A DNA stretch of 64,000 nt. Source: Methanobacterium sp. UBA279 (GTDB taxonomy: Archaea > Methanobacteriota > Methanobacteria > Methanobacteriales > Methanobacteriaceae). The translations under genes were made by a program, and so were the position numbers. This document shows, piece by piece, positions 18,224 to 28,641 of this stretch. Positions within the stretch are counted from its first letter, which is position 1; each line of letters opens with the position of its first letter. Location: assembly GCA_002502855.1 (NCBI GenBank), contig DAQK01000046.1, forward strand, positions 25,680 through 89,679, in the 5' to 3' direction. Below the pieces are notes generated by a model. That model saw only the letters and a program-made list of their open reading frames with translations, did not search any database and was not told where the DNA came from.

Positions 18224-19879
18224 ATGAGAAGCGATACCATTAAAAAAGGCTTACAAAGAGCACCCCACAGATCTTTGCTGCGCGCCTGCGGTGTAACCGA
18301 CGAGGAAATGAAAAAACCTTTCATCGGTATAGCTAACAGCTTCACAGATATAGTACCCGGACATATTCATCTTAATCAAATAGCTGAAGCAGTTAAGTTA
18401 GGTATAAGTCAAGCAGGTGGCGTGCCCTTTGAATTTTCTACCATGGCCATCTGTGACGGTATCGCCATGAACCATGAAGGCATGCGTTACTCCCTGGCCT
18501 CCCGGGAGATAGTGGCAGACACCGTGGAAAGCATGGCCCAGGCACACCAGTTCGATGCCCTGGTTCTAATCCCATCCTGTGATAAAATAGTCCCAGGAAT
18601 GCTCATGGCCGCTGCCAGGCTGGACATACCCTCCATCGTAGTTACCGGAGGCCCCATGCTACCGGGAATATTTAAAGATGAACCGGTGGATCTCATAAAT
18701 GTCTACGAAGCAGTAGGTGCAGTTAACGCTGGTAAAATGACTGAAGAAGAGTTAAGGGAACTGGAAAAATGCGCCTGCCCGGGTGCGGGTTCATGCGCCG
18801 GACTATTTACCGCCAACACCATGGCCTGTCTTACAGAAGCAATGGGTATGAGTTTACCAGGATGCGCCAGCAGCCACGCTGTTTCCGGGAAGAAAATACA
18901 GATCGCCCGATCATCAGGCCGGCAAATCCTCCAACTCCTGGAGAAAAACCTCACACCATCCCAGATAATGACCCAGGAAGCCTTTGAAAACGCCGTTATG
19001 GTTGATTTAGCACTGGGAGGATCCACCAACACCACGTTACACTTACCCGCCATTGCATATGAACTGGAAGATAAAGGAGTTAAGGTAAATCTGGACCTCT
19101 TTGAAGAATACAATAAGAAGATACCACATATTGCTTCTATCAGCCCCTCTGGGAAACACACCATGCTAGATCTGGAACAGGCCGGGGGCATTCCCGCAGT
19201 TCTAAAAGTTCTAGAAAAGGAATTAAATGAGGAAGTCTTAACCTGTACTGCACAAAGTCTTAAGGATAATATAAAAGATGTCAGTGTATTAGACAGTGAA
19301 ATAATCAAGCCCCTGGATAATCCAGTCCACAAAGAAGGAGGACTGGCTATTTTAAAGGGTAACCTGGCACCTGATGGGGCTGTTGTAAAACAAGGCGCGA
19401 TTGATTCGGATATGCTGGTCCATGAAGGTCCTGCCCGGGTTTATGAGAGTGAAGAAGAATGTGTTAACGCCATAAATCAGGGCGAGATAAAGGAAGGAGA
19501 CGTAATTATAATTAGATATGAGGGACCTAAAGGCGGTCCTGGTATGAGAGAGATGTTAAACCCAACTTCTGCAATATCTGGAATGGGAATAAAATCTGTG
19601 GCACTTATAACTGATGGAAGATTCTCAGGAGGTACCCGAGGCCCGTGTGTCGGCCATGTATCCCCGGAAGCAGCTGCTGAGGGACCCCTAGCAGCAGTCA
19701 AAGATGGTGATATCATCAAAATAGATATACCCCGGAGAAAGTTGGATATTAAAGTTACACCAGAAGAGATAGATGAACGGATTAAAAAAGCTGTTAAACC
19801 GGACAGACATGTTAAAGGATGGCTAGCCCGGTACAGGAAACTCTCTACTTCCGCAGATAAAGGAGCTATCCTTAAATAA
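18224..19879 (+). CDS. ilvD: Dihydroxy-acid dehydratase
   Basis: IlvD dehydrates 2,3-dihydroxy-isovalerate and -methylvalerate, the fourth step of valine/isoleucine synthesis, using an Fe-S cluster. The cluster and active-site motifs are present: [20 protein letters not shown] and [16 protein letters not shown], plus GRFSGGTRG near the C-terminus. I start at MRSDTIKKG (18224), giving 551 residues, the usual length; a longer frame from 18164 adds 20 unconserved residues. The TATA box at ~18150 would put the mRNA start near 18175. A signal peptidase gene follows 9 bases after the stop. Confidence 0.95.
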   Translation: MRSDTIKKGLQRAPHRSLLRACGVTDEEMKKPFIGIANSFTDIVPGHIHLNQIAEAVKLGISQAGGVPFEFSTMAICDGIAMNHEGMRYSLASREIVADTVESMAQAHQFDALVLIPSCDKIVPGMLMAAARLDIPSIVVTGGPMLPGIFKDEPVDLINVYEAVGAVNAGKMTEEELRELEKCACPGAGSCAGLFTANTMACLTEAMGMSLPGCASSHAVSGKKIQIARSSGRQILQLLEKNLTPSQIMTQEAFENAVMVDLALGGSTNTTLHLPAIAYELEDKGVKVNLDLFEEYNKKIPHIASISPSGKHTMLDLEQAGGIPAVLKVLEKELNEEVLTCTAQSLKDNIKDVSVLDSEIIKPLDNPVHKEGGLAILKGNLAPDGAVVKQGAIDSDMLVHEGPARVYESEEECVNAINQGEIKEGDVIIIRYEGPKGGPGMREMLNPTSAISGMGIKSVALITDGRFSGGTRGPCVGHVSPEAAAEGPLAAVKDGDIIKIDIPRRKLDIKVTPEEIDERIKKAVKPDRHVKGWLARYRKLSTSADKGAILK

Positions 19880-19888
19880 GGTGAATTT

Positions 19889-20326
19889 ATGACGGATACC
19901 AAGGAAATACTAAGCTACGTTGCAATTATTATTATTGGAATTCTCCTGGCCCAACACTTAAACGTGGTGGTTTCCGGGAGTATGGAACCTACCTTCGCCA
20001 GAGGAGATGTGGTAGTCATTCAAAAGGCTAATTTTTTCGGCCTATCTGAATTAAACACCACCAATTTAGAGGTAGGAGACGTAGTAATCTATGATGCAAC
20101 CTGGTTCCCCGAACCAGTGATACACCGTATCATAGAAAAAGGAACCAGCCCAGATGGAAGATTATATTACGTAATCAAGGGTGATAATAATCCAGGCCCT
20201 GATCAGGCACCAGTATATCCAGAACAGATCCAGGCCAAGGTCATCTCCTTCGGAGAAAATCAGGGTGAAAACCTGTTTATAATTCCTTATATAGGTCGAA
20301 TTACCCTCTGGATAAGAGGATTATGA
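19889..20326 (+). CDS. Signal peptidase I, archaeal S26B type
   Basis: A 145-residue membrane serine protease that cleaves Sec signal peptides on the outer face. One N-terminal helix (residues ~8-28) is followed by the nucleophile S31 in SGSMEPTF. H79 (PVIHRI) replaces the bacterial lysine, as in archaeal/ER SipS enzymes. D99 and D105 (KGDNNPGPD) complete the box D/E region. AAGGTGAA precedes the ATG. It is packed 9 bases after ilvD, so it is probably co-transcribed with it. It could process the exported proteins at 5.2 and 33.8 kb. Confidence 0.9.
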   Translation: MTDTKEILSYVAIIIIGILLAQHLNVVVSGSMEPTFARGDVVVIQKANFFGLSELNTTNLEVGDVVIYDATWFPEPVIHRIIEKGTSPDGRLYYVIKGDNNPGPDQAPVYPEQIQAKVISFGENQGENLFIIPYIGRITLWIRGL

Positions 20327-20399
20327 AATAAATCTCTTAAAAACTTAAAAATATTAAAATACTTCCCCTTTTTTATGCTTTTTATTTAAGGTGAATCTA

Positions 20400-22241
20400 A
20401 TGTTTAGAAAATTACATAGAGATGTAAGAAAGTCTGTCAAAGAAGCTATAATTGAGTTGGGCTGGGATTTACCAGATAACATACCAATAGAGGAACCTCC
20501 ACGTCCTGATATGGGGGATGTGGCAACTTCAGTGGCCTTTGAACTTGCAAGTAAGTTAAAAAGGTCGCCAGTGAAAATAAACAGAGAATTAATGGAGGTT
20601 ATCAAAAAACCAACCATCTTCAAAGAAATTAAATCGGTAGGCCCCTACCTCAACTTCTTCATAAACTACCAGAACTATTCAGAATCCGTACTGGAAACTG
20701 TGGATGAAGACTATGGTAAATTAGAAACTATCCATGAAAAAATAATACTGGAACATACATCAGCAAATCCCAACGGACCATTACATATTGGACATATCCG
20801 AAATTCAATTTTAGGCGATTCTTTAAGCCGTATATTAAGTAATTCAGGATGTACGGTGGAAACACAGTATTATGTAAATGATATGGGCCGTCAGATAGCC
20901 ATGGTTGTCTGGGGATTACTGAACCTGAAATTCGACCCCAGTAAACTGGCCGATCAATCACCTAAGGATATCGATCCCTACCAGCAAATAGATAACATCA
21001 TCAAAGAGCACTCAAAACTCAATGATCTGGAAGGGACGTATTTAAACGGACTCAAAAACATCTTATACCTACAGATCTTCATAGACGCGGAATTACGCGA
21101 TCACCAAATCGGTGAACTCTACTTTCAGGTTAACCAGGAACTTAAAAATAACCCAGACCTTAAAGGTGGTGTTGATGAGTTATTAAGGGTTTATGAAAGG
21201 GGTAACGACCCGCTTCTGGGATTTTTCTTTAAAGAAGCAGTAAACGCCTGTTTAGAGGGAATGGACCCCACACTCCAGAGGTTGCATGTGCACCATAAAC
21301 GCTTCATCTGGGAGAGCAAATTTGTCCGGAACGGCTCTGTAGATGAAATAATCACCAAACTTAAAAAAGACGGCCACACCCAGGAAAATGAGATCCTCTG
21401 TTTGAATCTGGAGGATTACGGTATCGAAAAAGAACTGGTGCTCATGAGATCAGATGGCACGTCCCTCTATTCTACCCGTGACCTAGCCTACCACCTGGAA
21501 AAATCAAATGAAAGTGATGTGGTAATCGATATCCTTGGATCAGACCATAAACTGGCCATCCAGCAGATCAGCATAGTTCTGGGATTTTTAGATGGTAAAT
21601 CCCCGGAAGTGATTTTCTATGAATTCATAACTCTTCCTGAGGGTTCCATGTCCACCAGAAGAGGGGTATTCATCAGTGTGGATGATCTACTCGAGGAATC
21701 CACCGAAAGGGCGATGGAAGAAATTAAGAAGAGGAGAGATGACCTGAGCAATGATGAAGCCAGGGAAATAGCTGAAAAAATTGGGGTGGGGGCTGTAAGG
21801 TTTTATATCGCCCGCCTATCTCCAGAAAAACACATCGTGTTCAAGTGGGATGAAGCACTGAGTTTTGAAAGGGGCTGCGCCTCTATACAGTATGCTCATG
21901 CCCGGGCCTGTAAAATACTCCAGAAAGCAGAATTTGATTCTTCCACTGTGAATCTGGAGGGTATTTTAGGTAAATATGACCTGAAAAGTCCGGAGAGGGA
22001 ACTGGTCAAGGTCATATCCCAGTTCACCTGGGTGGTTGAAGAATCCGCCCGCAGTAGAAAAGTCCACCTTGTCTCACAGTACTGCCTGGACCTGGCCAGT
22101 GCCTTCAACAAGTTCTATAAATCCATGCCAGTGATAGGCTCTGAAGAAGAAGAATTCAGACTTGCTCTGGTTGATAAATCTCGGATAACCCTGAGGAACA
22201 GTCTGGAATTACTGGGTATCGATGCCCCGGAATCCATGTAA
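20400..22241 (+). CDS. argS: Arginyl-tRNA synthetase
   Basis: A class I synthetase that charges tRNA-Arg. The HIGH motif is PLHIGHIRN near residue 130 and the KMSKS position is degenerate (SMSTRRG), as usual in ArgRS. An N-terminal Add-1 domain (1-~95) and a C-terminal DALR anticodon-binding domain (~490-613) complete the 613-residue protein. The ATG at 20400 is preferred over the GTG at 20391 because AAGGTGAA would then be the ribosome-binding site. It converges with argF. Confidence 0.95.
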   Translation: MFRKLHRDVRKSVKEAIIELGWDLPDNIPIEEPPRPDMGDVATSVAFELASKLKRSPVKINRELMEVIKKPTIFKEIKSVGPYLNFFINYQNYSESVLETVDEDYGKLETIHEKIILEHTSANPNGPLHIGHIRNSILGDSLSRILSNSGCTVETQYYVNDMGRQIAMVVWGLLNLKFDPSKLADQSPKDIDPYQQIDNIIKEHSKLNDLEGTYLNGLKNILYLQIFIDAELRDHQIGELYFQVNQELKNNPDLKGGVDELLRVYERGNDPLLGFFFKEAVNACLEGMDPTLQRLHVHHKRFIWESKFVRNGSVDEIITKLKKDGHTQENEILCLNLEDYGIEKELVLMRSDGTSLYSTRDLAYHLEKSNESDVVIDILGSDHKLAIQQISIVLGFLDGKSPEVIFYEFITLPEGSMSTRRGVFISVDDLLEESTERAMEEIKKRRDDLSNDEAREIAEKIGVGAVRFYIARLSPEKHIVFKWDEALSFERGCASIQYAHARACKILQKAEFDSSTVNLEGILGKYDLKSPERELVKVISQFTWVVEESARSRKVHLVSQYCLDLASAFNKFYKSMPVIGSEEEEFRLALVDKSRITLRNSLELLGIDAPESM

Positions 22242-22268
22242 ATTCATTCTACAGCGAAAATCTGCGTT

Positions 22269-22297
22269 CTACAGTAGATAAATTTCTTCTACTGTAG
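22269..22297. terminator. Hairpin between convergent argS and argF
   Basis: CTACAGTAGA (22269-22278) pairs perfectly with TCTACTGTAG (22288-22297) across a 9-base loop. Another TTCTACAG copy is at 22247-22254. Located between convergent genes, it probably stops transcription from both sides. The same TTCTACAGTAGAA core recurs at 39.97-40.11 kb. Confidence 0.5.
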
Positions 22298-22361
22298 GAA
22301 ATATGATTTTAAAAATTAAAATGTTCTGCTATTTTTATCTTAAAAAAATAGAAGTTTCCAC

Positions 22362-23267
22362 TTATTTTTTACCCAATAAAATGCTGAGTATGGCCTTCTG
22401 CACATGCAACCTGTTTTCCGCCTGGTCCCAGACAGCTGCCTGGCCGCAACTCATCACCTCTTCCGTGATTTCCTGGCCCCTGATTGCCGGTAAGCAGTGC
22501 ATCACCATGGCCTGGGGATTAGCGAGGTTTAAAACATCACTGTTAACCTGATATTCGCTTAACATCTTCAGACGCTGGTTTACTTCCTCTTCATCACCCA
22601 TACTGACCCAGACATCGGTGTAAATCACGTCAGCTCCTTTTACCTCGTAAACATCGTTAACCACTTCTAACTTCGACCCAGACGTTTGAGCATACTTTCT
22701 AGCCTGTTCAAGTATCATAACGTCTGGTTCGTAGCCTTCCGGGCTGATCACAGTCATATCCATACCAACCAGGGAGGCTGCAAGTAACAAAGAATTACAT
22801 ACATTATTTCCATCCCCTAAATAAGTAAGATGCACGTTAAATGTTTTTTTATCCTGGTATATGGTGAATATATCAGCTAAAGCTTGACAGGGGTGTTCAA
22901 GATTTGTTAACCCATTTATAACAGGGATGGTTGCGTTTTCTGCAAATCTAACCACGTCTGAATGTTCTCTAGCCCGGATCATCACCCCATTTACGTAGCG
23001 GGACATCACCTTGGCCGTGTCCTCTATGGGTTCTCCACGTCCCAGCTGGAGTTCTGATTTAGATAGGTAGAGGGCATGACCACCCAGCTGCAGCATGCCC
23101 ACTTCAAAGGATATTCTGGTTCTGGTGGATGATTTTTCGAAAATCATAGCTAATACGTTATTTTTAAGGGTTTGATAACCCCATGGATCCTTTTTAAGTT
23201 TATCCGCCAGTTCCAGTATGTCCAATATGTTATCCTGAGTATCGGTGACTGATAGAAGATGTTTCAT
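22362..23267 (-). CDS. argF: Ornithine carbamoyltransferase
   Basis: OTCase makes citrulline from ornithine and carbamoyl phosphate in arginine synthesis. The 301-residue protein has the carbamoyl phosphate loop SSTRTR near residue 48, HPCQALAD near 127 and the ornithine loop HCLPA near 260, in the expected order. GAGGATA precedes the ATG. It lies downstream of purD on the same strand with a 64-base gap, and convergent to argS. Confidence 0.95.
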   Translation of the reverse strand: MKHLLSVTDTQDNILDILELADKLKKDPWGYQTLKNNVLAMIFEKSSTRTRISFEVGMLQLGGHALYLSKSELQLGRGEPIEDTAKVMSRYVNGVMIRAREHSDVVRFAENATIPVINGLTNLEHPCQALADIFTIYQDKKTFNVHLTYLGDGNNVCNSLLLAASLVGMDMTVISPEGYEPDVMILEQARKYAQTSGSKLEVVNDVYEVKGADVIYTDVWVSMGDEEEVNQRLKMLSEYQVNSDVLNLANPQAMVMHCLPAIRGQEITEEVMSCGQAAVWDQAENRLHVQKAILSILLGKK

Positions 23268-23331
23268 GATATTCTTATCCTCCTAAAATTTGGTAATTTG
23301 ATGTTAATATTTCCTTACCTTAAAGTAATTA

Positions 23332-24648
23332 TTACCCCAGTAACTCCTGCATATGCTTAATTCTCTTTTCTATAAGCTCGGAAGTCCCCACGTCCCTTCG
23401 GTGATAGACATCCCCATCAATAAACTGGGTGGACGCTTCACATATTCCTTCTGCCTCGTCTATAGTATCACCCACAGATACCAGGGCCAGGGCCCGGGAA
23501 GAGGAGGTGTAAATCTGGTTGTCTTTCTGATTCACCGCAGCATAATACACGAGGGTGTTATTTTCTTTAATTTTTTTTTCATCTACCTTTATAATCTGGT
23601 TGGGAACTGTTTTACCCGGGTATCCTTGGGGTACGATGTATTTACAGACGGTTGCATGAGAATCAAATTCAGCGCCCCTTAGATTACCGTCTACTATGCC
23701 ATTGCAGATATCCACAAAGTTGGTCTGTAGAAGTGGTAAAACGTTCATGGCCTCTGGATCTCCGAATCTGGCGTTGTATTCGATTAATTTAGGCCCGTCC
23801 TTAGTCAGCATGAACTGCCCATATAGGAATCCTTTATATGGTCCTACTTCATTATTTATAGCCTTCACCGTGTTTTCCATTATTTTAACAGATTCGTCCC
23901 GGTATTTTTCATCAAGAAATGGTAGTAAACCATCTGTATCAGAGTAAGAACCCATTCCTCCTGTGATGGGGCCGAGATCTCCTTCGAATGCGTAGGGATG
24001 GTCCTGAACCACCGGCATGGGGGTTATGTTTGTACCATCCACAAAGGCCTGGACTGTGTATTCCTCACCAACAGCTCTTTCCTCTATAACTACACCGGCG
24101 TATCCACCCATCCTGGTGTCGATGACTTCTTTTGCATAGGATTTTGCTTCTTCGTTATCCTTTAACTGTTCTCCCACAATTTTAACCCCTTTACCACCGG
24201 TCAGTCCGATGGGTTTCACCACCACATCCTGGCCGAAATCATCTATGAAATCACCAACCTCCTGGAAATCATCGAATACCTTGTAAACCAGGGATCCGCC
24301 GATCTTATAATCCTCGAAGAGATCACGCATGAACGCTTTATCTGTTTCTATCTTAGCAGCCTCCATAGTGGGGCCCACACAGTCAACACCAGCTTCTACC
24401 AACGAATTAACGATGCCTTTCTCCAGCGGGGCTTCTGGGCCTATGATGGCCATGTCTACATTATTATCCAGGGCGAATTTGGTCACCGTGGGTATGTCAT
24501 TTTCACTGGCAATCTTAAACTCCGATATCCTGGCTATTCCCGGATTTTGATTGCTCATAATAGAATACAATTCAGTTTCCTCATCCTGAATGGCTGCCTG
24601 GCATATGGCATGCTCTCGCGCTCCGGTTCCTACCACAAGAATCTTCAT
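23332..24648 (-). CDS. purD: Phosphoribosylamine-glycine ligase
   Basis: PurD joins glycine to phosphoribosylamine, the second step of purine synthesis. The 438-residue ATP-grasp protein has GTGAREHAI at residues 7-15, [13 protein letters not shown] near 140-152 and [12 protein letters not shown] near 285-296. The length is close to the usual 420-435. GAGGGA precedes the ATG. Upstream (24649-24848) is the start of the accessory region. Confidence 0.95.
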   Translation of the reverse strand: MKILVVGTGAREHAICQAAIQDEETELYSIMSNQNPGIARISEFKIASENDIPTVTKFALDNNVDMAIIGPEAPLEKGIVNSLVEAGVDCVGPTMEAAKIETDKAFMRDLFEDYKIGGSLVYKVFDDFQEVGDFIDDFGQDVVVKPIGLTGGKGVKIVGEQLKDNEEAKSYAKEVIDTRMGGYAGVVIEERAVGEEYTVQAFVDGTNITPMPVVQDHPYAFEGDLGPITGGMGSYSDTDGLLPFLDEKYRDESVKIMENTVKAINNEVGPYKGFLYGQFMLTKDGPKLIEYNARFGDPEAMNVLPLLQTNFVDICNGIVDGNLRGAEFDSHATVCKYIVPQGYPGKTVPNQIIKVDEKKIKENNTLVYYAAVNQKDNQIYTSSSRALALVSVGDTIDEAEGICEASTQFIDGDVYHRRDVGTSELIEKRIKHMQELLG

Positions 24649-24848
24649 TAATGGTTCCCTCCTCTAAAATAATCTAATTTTTTTCCCTTAAATCCCAACT
24701 ATCATTTATAAACATCCAAAGATCATGTATACTTGTAATATTTCAGAATATATGCAATGTTTTTTACACTTTCAGGTCTGAAATATAGTCCATAAAAGAA
24801 TATAACTACGAAAATATAAAAACTGATCCCCTAATCCAAGACTTCTTC

Positions 24849-25967
24849 ATGAGCAGAAGCCTAACAGCCAGAACACGAAAACAATACCTAATGATACTAA
24901 CTAATTTCTGCAATTGGAAGCAGCAACTACCCACAGAGTTCATAGAAGAAGCAGAAATTGAACAAAACCAGAATATAAAGCTAAAGAAAAGAAAAATAAA
25001 AAAAGACCTGATAAGATACATACGATACCTGAAAGATGAAAACAAAAGCCAAAACACCATCTACAACTATATCAGCTCCATAAAAGCCATCTACTATGAT
25101 AATGATATAATAATACCCCGAAACCTACCCACCACACTAAGTAAAGATGAAATACTGAACCAGGAAATCGAGAAACTCCCAGAACTAAACGATGTGAAAA
25201 AACTTGTAACAGTAGCAGACCATAGAAACAGGGCCATTATTCTATTACAACTATCCAGCGGGTTAAGTAGCAGTGATATCAGAGTTTTAAAGTATAGAGA
25301 TTTCCTCCAAGCCCTGCAACTACCAGTAACCAGGAAGGTCAATGTAGAATCTGTTATTGAGGAATTATCCAATGCTGATGATGATGAGGAACTGATAGGA
25401 TGGTGGCATTTGAAAAGGTATAAAACCGCTGTTGAATTCACCACCTTTAACAGCCCTGAAAGTACCAGGGCCATATTAGACTATTTAGATTGGAGGATGA
25501 GGGAAAACAGACCAATAACAGATAATGATGATTGGCTCTTCACCACCAATAGGAACGAACAACTGAAACTAAGCACAATTACCCTATTTTACAAAAGACT
25601 GAATGTTAAAGCCGGTTTTAAGAAAAGACAGAATAAAAGGCATCTAATAACCAGTCACCAGTTAAGGGAGATGTTCAGCAGCAGCTTATTCAGGAAAAAA
25701 GTGGATAAGATAAGGGTGGATTCTCTCCTGGGACGTAAAATAAACTCCCAAGATACAGCATACTTCAGAAACAGTCCAGAAGACTTATACAAGGAATATC
25801 TTAAAGCCTTACCAGATTTGACCCTGGAGAAAGTGGAAATCAAGAGGGTGACCAGTAAGGAATATGAACAATTACTCAGGCAGAATCGGGAAATGGAGGA
25901 GAGAATAGAGAATATGGAAGTCCTGATGAGGGAAATGGCAGAACAACTAACCAGTGGAGAGAAATGA
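24849..25967 (+). CDS. Tyrosine recombinase-like integrase with atypical catalytic residues
   Basis: A 372-residue protein with a SAM-like N-terminal core-binding domain (~5-90), a tyrosine-recombinase catalytic domain (~120-310) and a C-terminal coiled coil (~330-370). Catalytic HxxR is visible in TSHQLRE, and the region with LLGRKI and AYFRNSPEDLY supplies a candidate Tyr. Two canonical positions look changed: the first Arg site reads SGLSSSDIR rather than TGLR, and the LLGH histidine is Arg (LLGR). It may be a divergent archaeal integrase or a decayed one. No tRNA or att duplication is nearby. It marks the left edge of the accessory region. The base composition is AT-rich with AUA/AAA codons. 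Confidence 0.75.
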   Translation: MSRSLTARTRKQYLMILTNFCNWKQQLPTEFIEEAEIEQNQNIKLKKRKIKKDLIRYIRYLKDENKSQNTIYNYISSIKAIYYDNDIIIPRNLPTTLSKDEILNQEIEKLPELNDVKKLVTVADHRNRAIILLQLSSGLSSSDIRVLKYRDFLQALQLPVTRKVNVESVIEELSNADDDEELIGWWHLKRYKTAVEFTTFNSPESTRAILDYLDWRMRENRPITDNDDWLFTTNRNEQLKLSTITLFYKRLNVKAGFKKRQNKRHLITSHQLREMFSSSLFRKKVDKIRVDSLLGRKINSQDTAYFRNSPEDLYKEYLKALPDLTLEKVEIKRVTSKEYEQLLRQNREMEERIENMEVLMREMAEQLTSGEK

Positions 25968-26030
25968 ACAAAAAAATAGGCGGATGGATGATATGAGATA
26001 GATTTCTAATATATAATTCAATAAGGAGCA

Positions 26031-26795
26031 TCACCCGGAAACGGGGGTTTTAACCATTTTTTTCATATCAATCTTTTTGCTATCATGTTTGAAACAAATT
26101 TTCCCTATTTCATCACCAATTTCTTCTTTTATGTCTTGTATTTTCTTCTGATTAGATTGGACACTATAATATCCTTCTATTTTTTGAGAATTAATTAATT
26201 GTCTCCTAGTCTCATCATTAATAACTATTACTTCACCGTCCTTGATTGTTTTTTCATCAGTTATACTTTCAGGTAATCCTTTACCAGTTAAACCAAGCAT
26301 TGCTCCTTCTAACCTTGCTTCGAGGTATTCTTTCATGAATTTTTCTTCTTCAGGACTTCGTATCTCATCAGCATTAGTATGTGTGAAACTTTCCTCTCTC
26401 GTTTTGACTGTTACTGTCATTTCAAAAGTTACTTTATTATCATCTAATTCAAATAGTTCCTTATCTTCATAGGCCCAGTTTTTAATTTTCATAACGAAAG
26501 AATTTTTTTCCTTTTCTGGGGAAAGAACTGGTATTTGTCTTTCAGTTCTCATCTCTCCTAGAGTATTATATAATGCTGTGGAAGAATTTTTTAAACAAAA
26601 TCTGATTAAATCCCTATCTTCAGTTTCTAATGAGATGGTCAAATATGATTCTAATTCTGGAATGAATTCTTTATCAATTCTTTCATCCTTTACTATCTCC
26701 TTAAAATATTTAGAACCCACTGAATCACGTATGATAACCCCTTTAAAATGAGATGGTGCAAGTGGATTGTTAATTTCATCTAAAATATAATACAA
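26031..26795 (-). CDS. Unknown protein, probably 5'-damaged
   Basis: The readable frame encodes 254 residues with a high Lys/Glu content and no signal peptide or membrane segment. I recognise no domain. Around residues 100-150 is a beta-rich stretch (VTFEMTVTVKTREE). The first available start is a weak TTG at 26795, but the frame stays open and protein-like for ~33 more codons upstream (EHEYTPVYSLVQDYDT) with no ATG, GTG or TTG. One extra A in the A-run near 26887 would connect it to an ATG (MGKK). I infer a frameshift near the start or a truncation by the adjacent island. Confidence 0.5.
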   Translation of the reverse strand: MYYILDEINNPLAPSHFKGVIIRDSVGSKYFKEIVKDERIDKEFIPELESYLTISLETEDRDLIRFCLKNSSTALYNTLGEMRTERQIPVLSPEKEKNSFVMKIKNWAYEDKELFELDDNKVTFEMTVTVKTREESFTHTNADEIRSPEEEKFMKEYLEARLEGAMLGLTGKGLPESITDEKTIKDGEVIVINDETRRQLINSQKIEGYYSVQSNQKKIQDIKEEIGDEIGKICFKHDSKKIDMKKMVKTPVSG

Positions 26796-27120
26796 AGTAT
26801 CATAATCTTGAACTAAGGAATATACTGGAGTGTATTCATGCTCATATTTTGTTACTTGTTTCTTTTTACTAATGTCTTCTTCAACTATTTTTTCCCATCT
26901 CCTTTACTATATAACCTTGAGCTATCCGGTGCTAGGCCATTGAAACATCCGGGGTTCAGTGGCAGTATATCCACCTCAACGTTTTCTTCTCAAAAAAGCA
27001 GATGTTCAGCTTGAGTTTTCCTACTATGGTTTTAGATTCGGAGATACTGAAAAAAACCGAAAACCTTTTAAGGCGATACTTAGCTATACAAATATTAGTG
27101 TAAAATGTTAATGTAAGTGA
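26796..27120. other. Junction region left of the bacterial-type island
   Basis: The first ~100 bases carry the upstream extension of the damaged gene on the reverse strand. From ~26900 to 27110 no intact gene is seen. Several frames on both strands stay open for 30-50 codons without a convincing start, which suggests gene debris. A TATA-like GCTATACAAAT at ~27083-27093 could serve the downstream MarR operon. Confidence 0.4.
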
Positions 27121-27206
27121 AATAATAAAGGTGAAATAAATAATAAAGGTGAAATAAATAATAAAGGTGAAATAAATAATAAAAGTGAAATAAATAATAA
27201 AGGTGA
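27121..27206 (+). repeat. Tandem 18-bp repeat, each unit carrying a ribosome-binding site
   Basis: Four units of AATAAATAATAAAGGTGA (27135-27206; the third reads AAAAGTGA) follow a 14-base partial unit at 27121-27134. Every unit holds AAGGTGA (or AAAGTGA), a good archaeal Shine-Dalgarno. The last ends 4 bases before the ATG of the MarR gene. The host-like AT-rich composition contrasts with the GC-richer gene that follows. Confidence 0.85.
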
Positions 27207-27210
27207 AGTA

Positions 27211-27720
27211 ATGATAGAAAAACCTGTTCCTTCAACCGCTAGGGATAAAGGCAAACTGAAAAAGGGAAAGGCGAGTTTAATCGAAGAGATTATTCAGCTC
27301 CAGAGGCAGGTCAGCCGGGCGCTGCGTCAGGGCGAGCTCGACGTCTGGATGGAGCTCAGCCTCACCATTGTCCAGCTCAAGAGCTTATTCTTCATCTCCA
27401 ATGAGGGGAGCACCAACTTCACCAGGCTGGCACAGGCACTTTGCGTTACACCGTCAAATGTGACCGGCATAGTTGACCGCTTGGTGGAGCAGGGGCTGGT
27501 GAGCCGACGGGAGAACCCGGAAAACCGACGTATGTTAGTTCTTCAGCCCACCGAGAGGGGCGAAGCACTCATAGCCAGTCTGAGAGAAAGAAAAATAGGG
27601 CAGCTATCCGAACTGCTATCTTGCCTCAATGAAGAGCAGCTCTCCACCCTGGCCCAAGGGCTGAGATTTCTGGCTGAAGCCACGGAGGTTCGTCAAGATG
27701 AAAGCAATAGGTGCAGATGA
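27211..27720 (+). CDS. MarR family transcriptional regulator
   Basis: A 169-residue winged-helix regulator. Residues ~55-125 hold the MarR core: NFTRLAQALCVTPSNVTGIVDRLVEQGLVSRREN is the recognition-helix region and RRMLVLQPTERG the wing. It probably represses the transporter operon it heads until a lipophilic or phenolic ligand binds. It overlaps the first ABC ATPase by 23 bases. Codon use (CTC, AGC, GGG, CGG) and higher GC differ sharply from the neighbours on either side of the island, so transfer from a bacterium is likely. Confidence 0.9.
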   Translation: MIEKPVPSTARDKGKLKKGKASLIEEIIQLQRQVSRALRQGELDVWMELSLTIVQLKSLFFISNEGSTNFTRLAQALCVTPSNVTGIVDRLVEQGLVSRRENPENRRMLVLQPTERGEALIASLRERKIGQLSELLSCLNEEQLSTLAQGLRFLAEATEVRQDESNRCR

Positions 27721-28636
27721 ACTGACCAAGGTCTTCGGTAATGTTGTCGCCGTAGACCACATCTCATTTGAAGTCGACGAAGGGGAAATCTTCGGCCTCG
27801 TTGGTTTAAATGGGGCCGGAAAGACAACCACGGTATTGATGCTGACAACACTGCTTAATCCTGATTCCGGCACCGCTACTGTATTTGGACATAACATCTT
27901 AAAGGAAAAGGACAGCGTTAGAAGATCGGTCGGAGTGGTTTTTGAGGAGCAAGCTGTTGATATTTATCTAACCGGTAAGCAAAATCTTGATTTCTACGCA
28001 AGGATGTACAACTTACCGAAGAAGGTAAGGGAGGAAAGAATAGCTGATGTTTTGAATACGGTAGGGTTGGCAGAGCATGCCAATGTGAAAGTCAATGATT
28101 ACTCCGGTGGTATGCTGCGGCGGCTCGAGATAGCCAGGGGAATGCTGACCCAGCCTAAGGTTCTATTTTTAGACGAGCCAACAATAGGGGTAGATGTTCA
28201 GACAAGAAGGTATCTGTGGGACTATCTCAGGAGGGTGAACAAAGAATCGGGCATGACCATTTTTCTGGCAACATCTTATTTAGAGGAAGCTGATTACCTC
28301 TGTGACAGGGTAGCAATCATCGATGAAGGAAAATTGATTGTAACAGGTAGGCCTAAGGAATTAAAAGCCTCTATAGGCAAAAATTTAATCTCACTCAAAC
28401 TAACAACTGGACTAAGAGCCGATTTTATAAAGCTACTTCAGGGGCTCGAGTATGTCGAGAGGATTGAGGAGCGCGATGATTTACTGGAGTTCAGCCTGAA
28501 AAACGGCAGCATAGGAATACCGGAGATAGTAAGGCTTGCCCGAGGCAACGGATTTACCATCTCCTCCATCAGCTCGCATAAACCGAGTCTTAATGATGTT
28601 TTGCTACATTATACCGGAAAGAAAATTGAAGAGTGA
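27698..28636 (+). CDS. ABC transporter ATPase 1 (drug/antibiotic exporter type, degenerate H-loop)
   Basis: A 312-residue DrrA-type nucleotide-binding protein. It has an intact Walker A (GLNGAGKTTT), an intact signature (YSGGM) and Walker B with the catalytic Glu (VLFLDEPTIG). The H-loop, normally THxxEEA, reads ATSYLEEA, so the switch His is Ser. A C-terminal ~90-residue DrrA-like extension follows. It sits in a MarR-ATPase-ATPase-permease operon and overlaps both neighbours. Composition is bacterial-like. It would energise efflux by the ABC-2 permease downstream, probably paired with ATPase 2. Confidence 0.9.
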   Translation: MKAIGADELTKVFGNVVAVDHISFEVDEGEIFGLVGLNGAGKTTTVLMLTTLLNPDSGTATVFGHNILKEKDSVRRSVGVVFEEQAVDIYLTGKQNLDFYARMYNLPKKVREERIADVLNTVGLAEHANVKVNDYSGGMLRRLEIARGMLTQPKVLFLDEPTIGVDVQTRRYLWDYLRRVNKESGMTIFLATSYLEEADYLCDRVAIIDEGKLIVTGRPKELKASIGKNLISLKLTTGLRADFIKLLQGLEYVERIEERDDLLEFSLKNGSIGIPEIVRLARGNGFTISSISSHKPSLNDVLLHYTGKKIEE

Positions 28637-28641
28637 TAAAC

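Noticed and set aside
24649..24848. tRNA attachment site for the integrase
   Set aside because: No tRNA gene or fragment can be folded between purD and the integrase. The only tRNAs are at 42 kb and show no duplication.
26900..27110. Vestigial protein fragments left of the island
   Set aside because: Three competing frames on two strands each give 30-50 plausible residues. None has a start or a recognisable motif, so no gene is called.
27121..27206. CRISPR-like array
   Set aside because: The units are 18 bp, contiguous with no unique spacers, and no cas gene is present. It is a simple tandem repeat.
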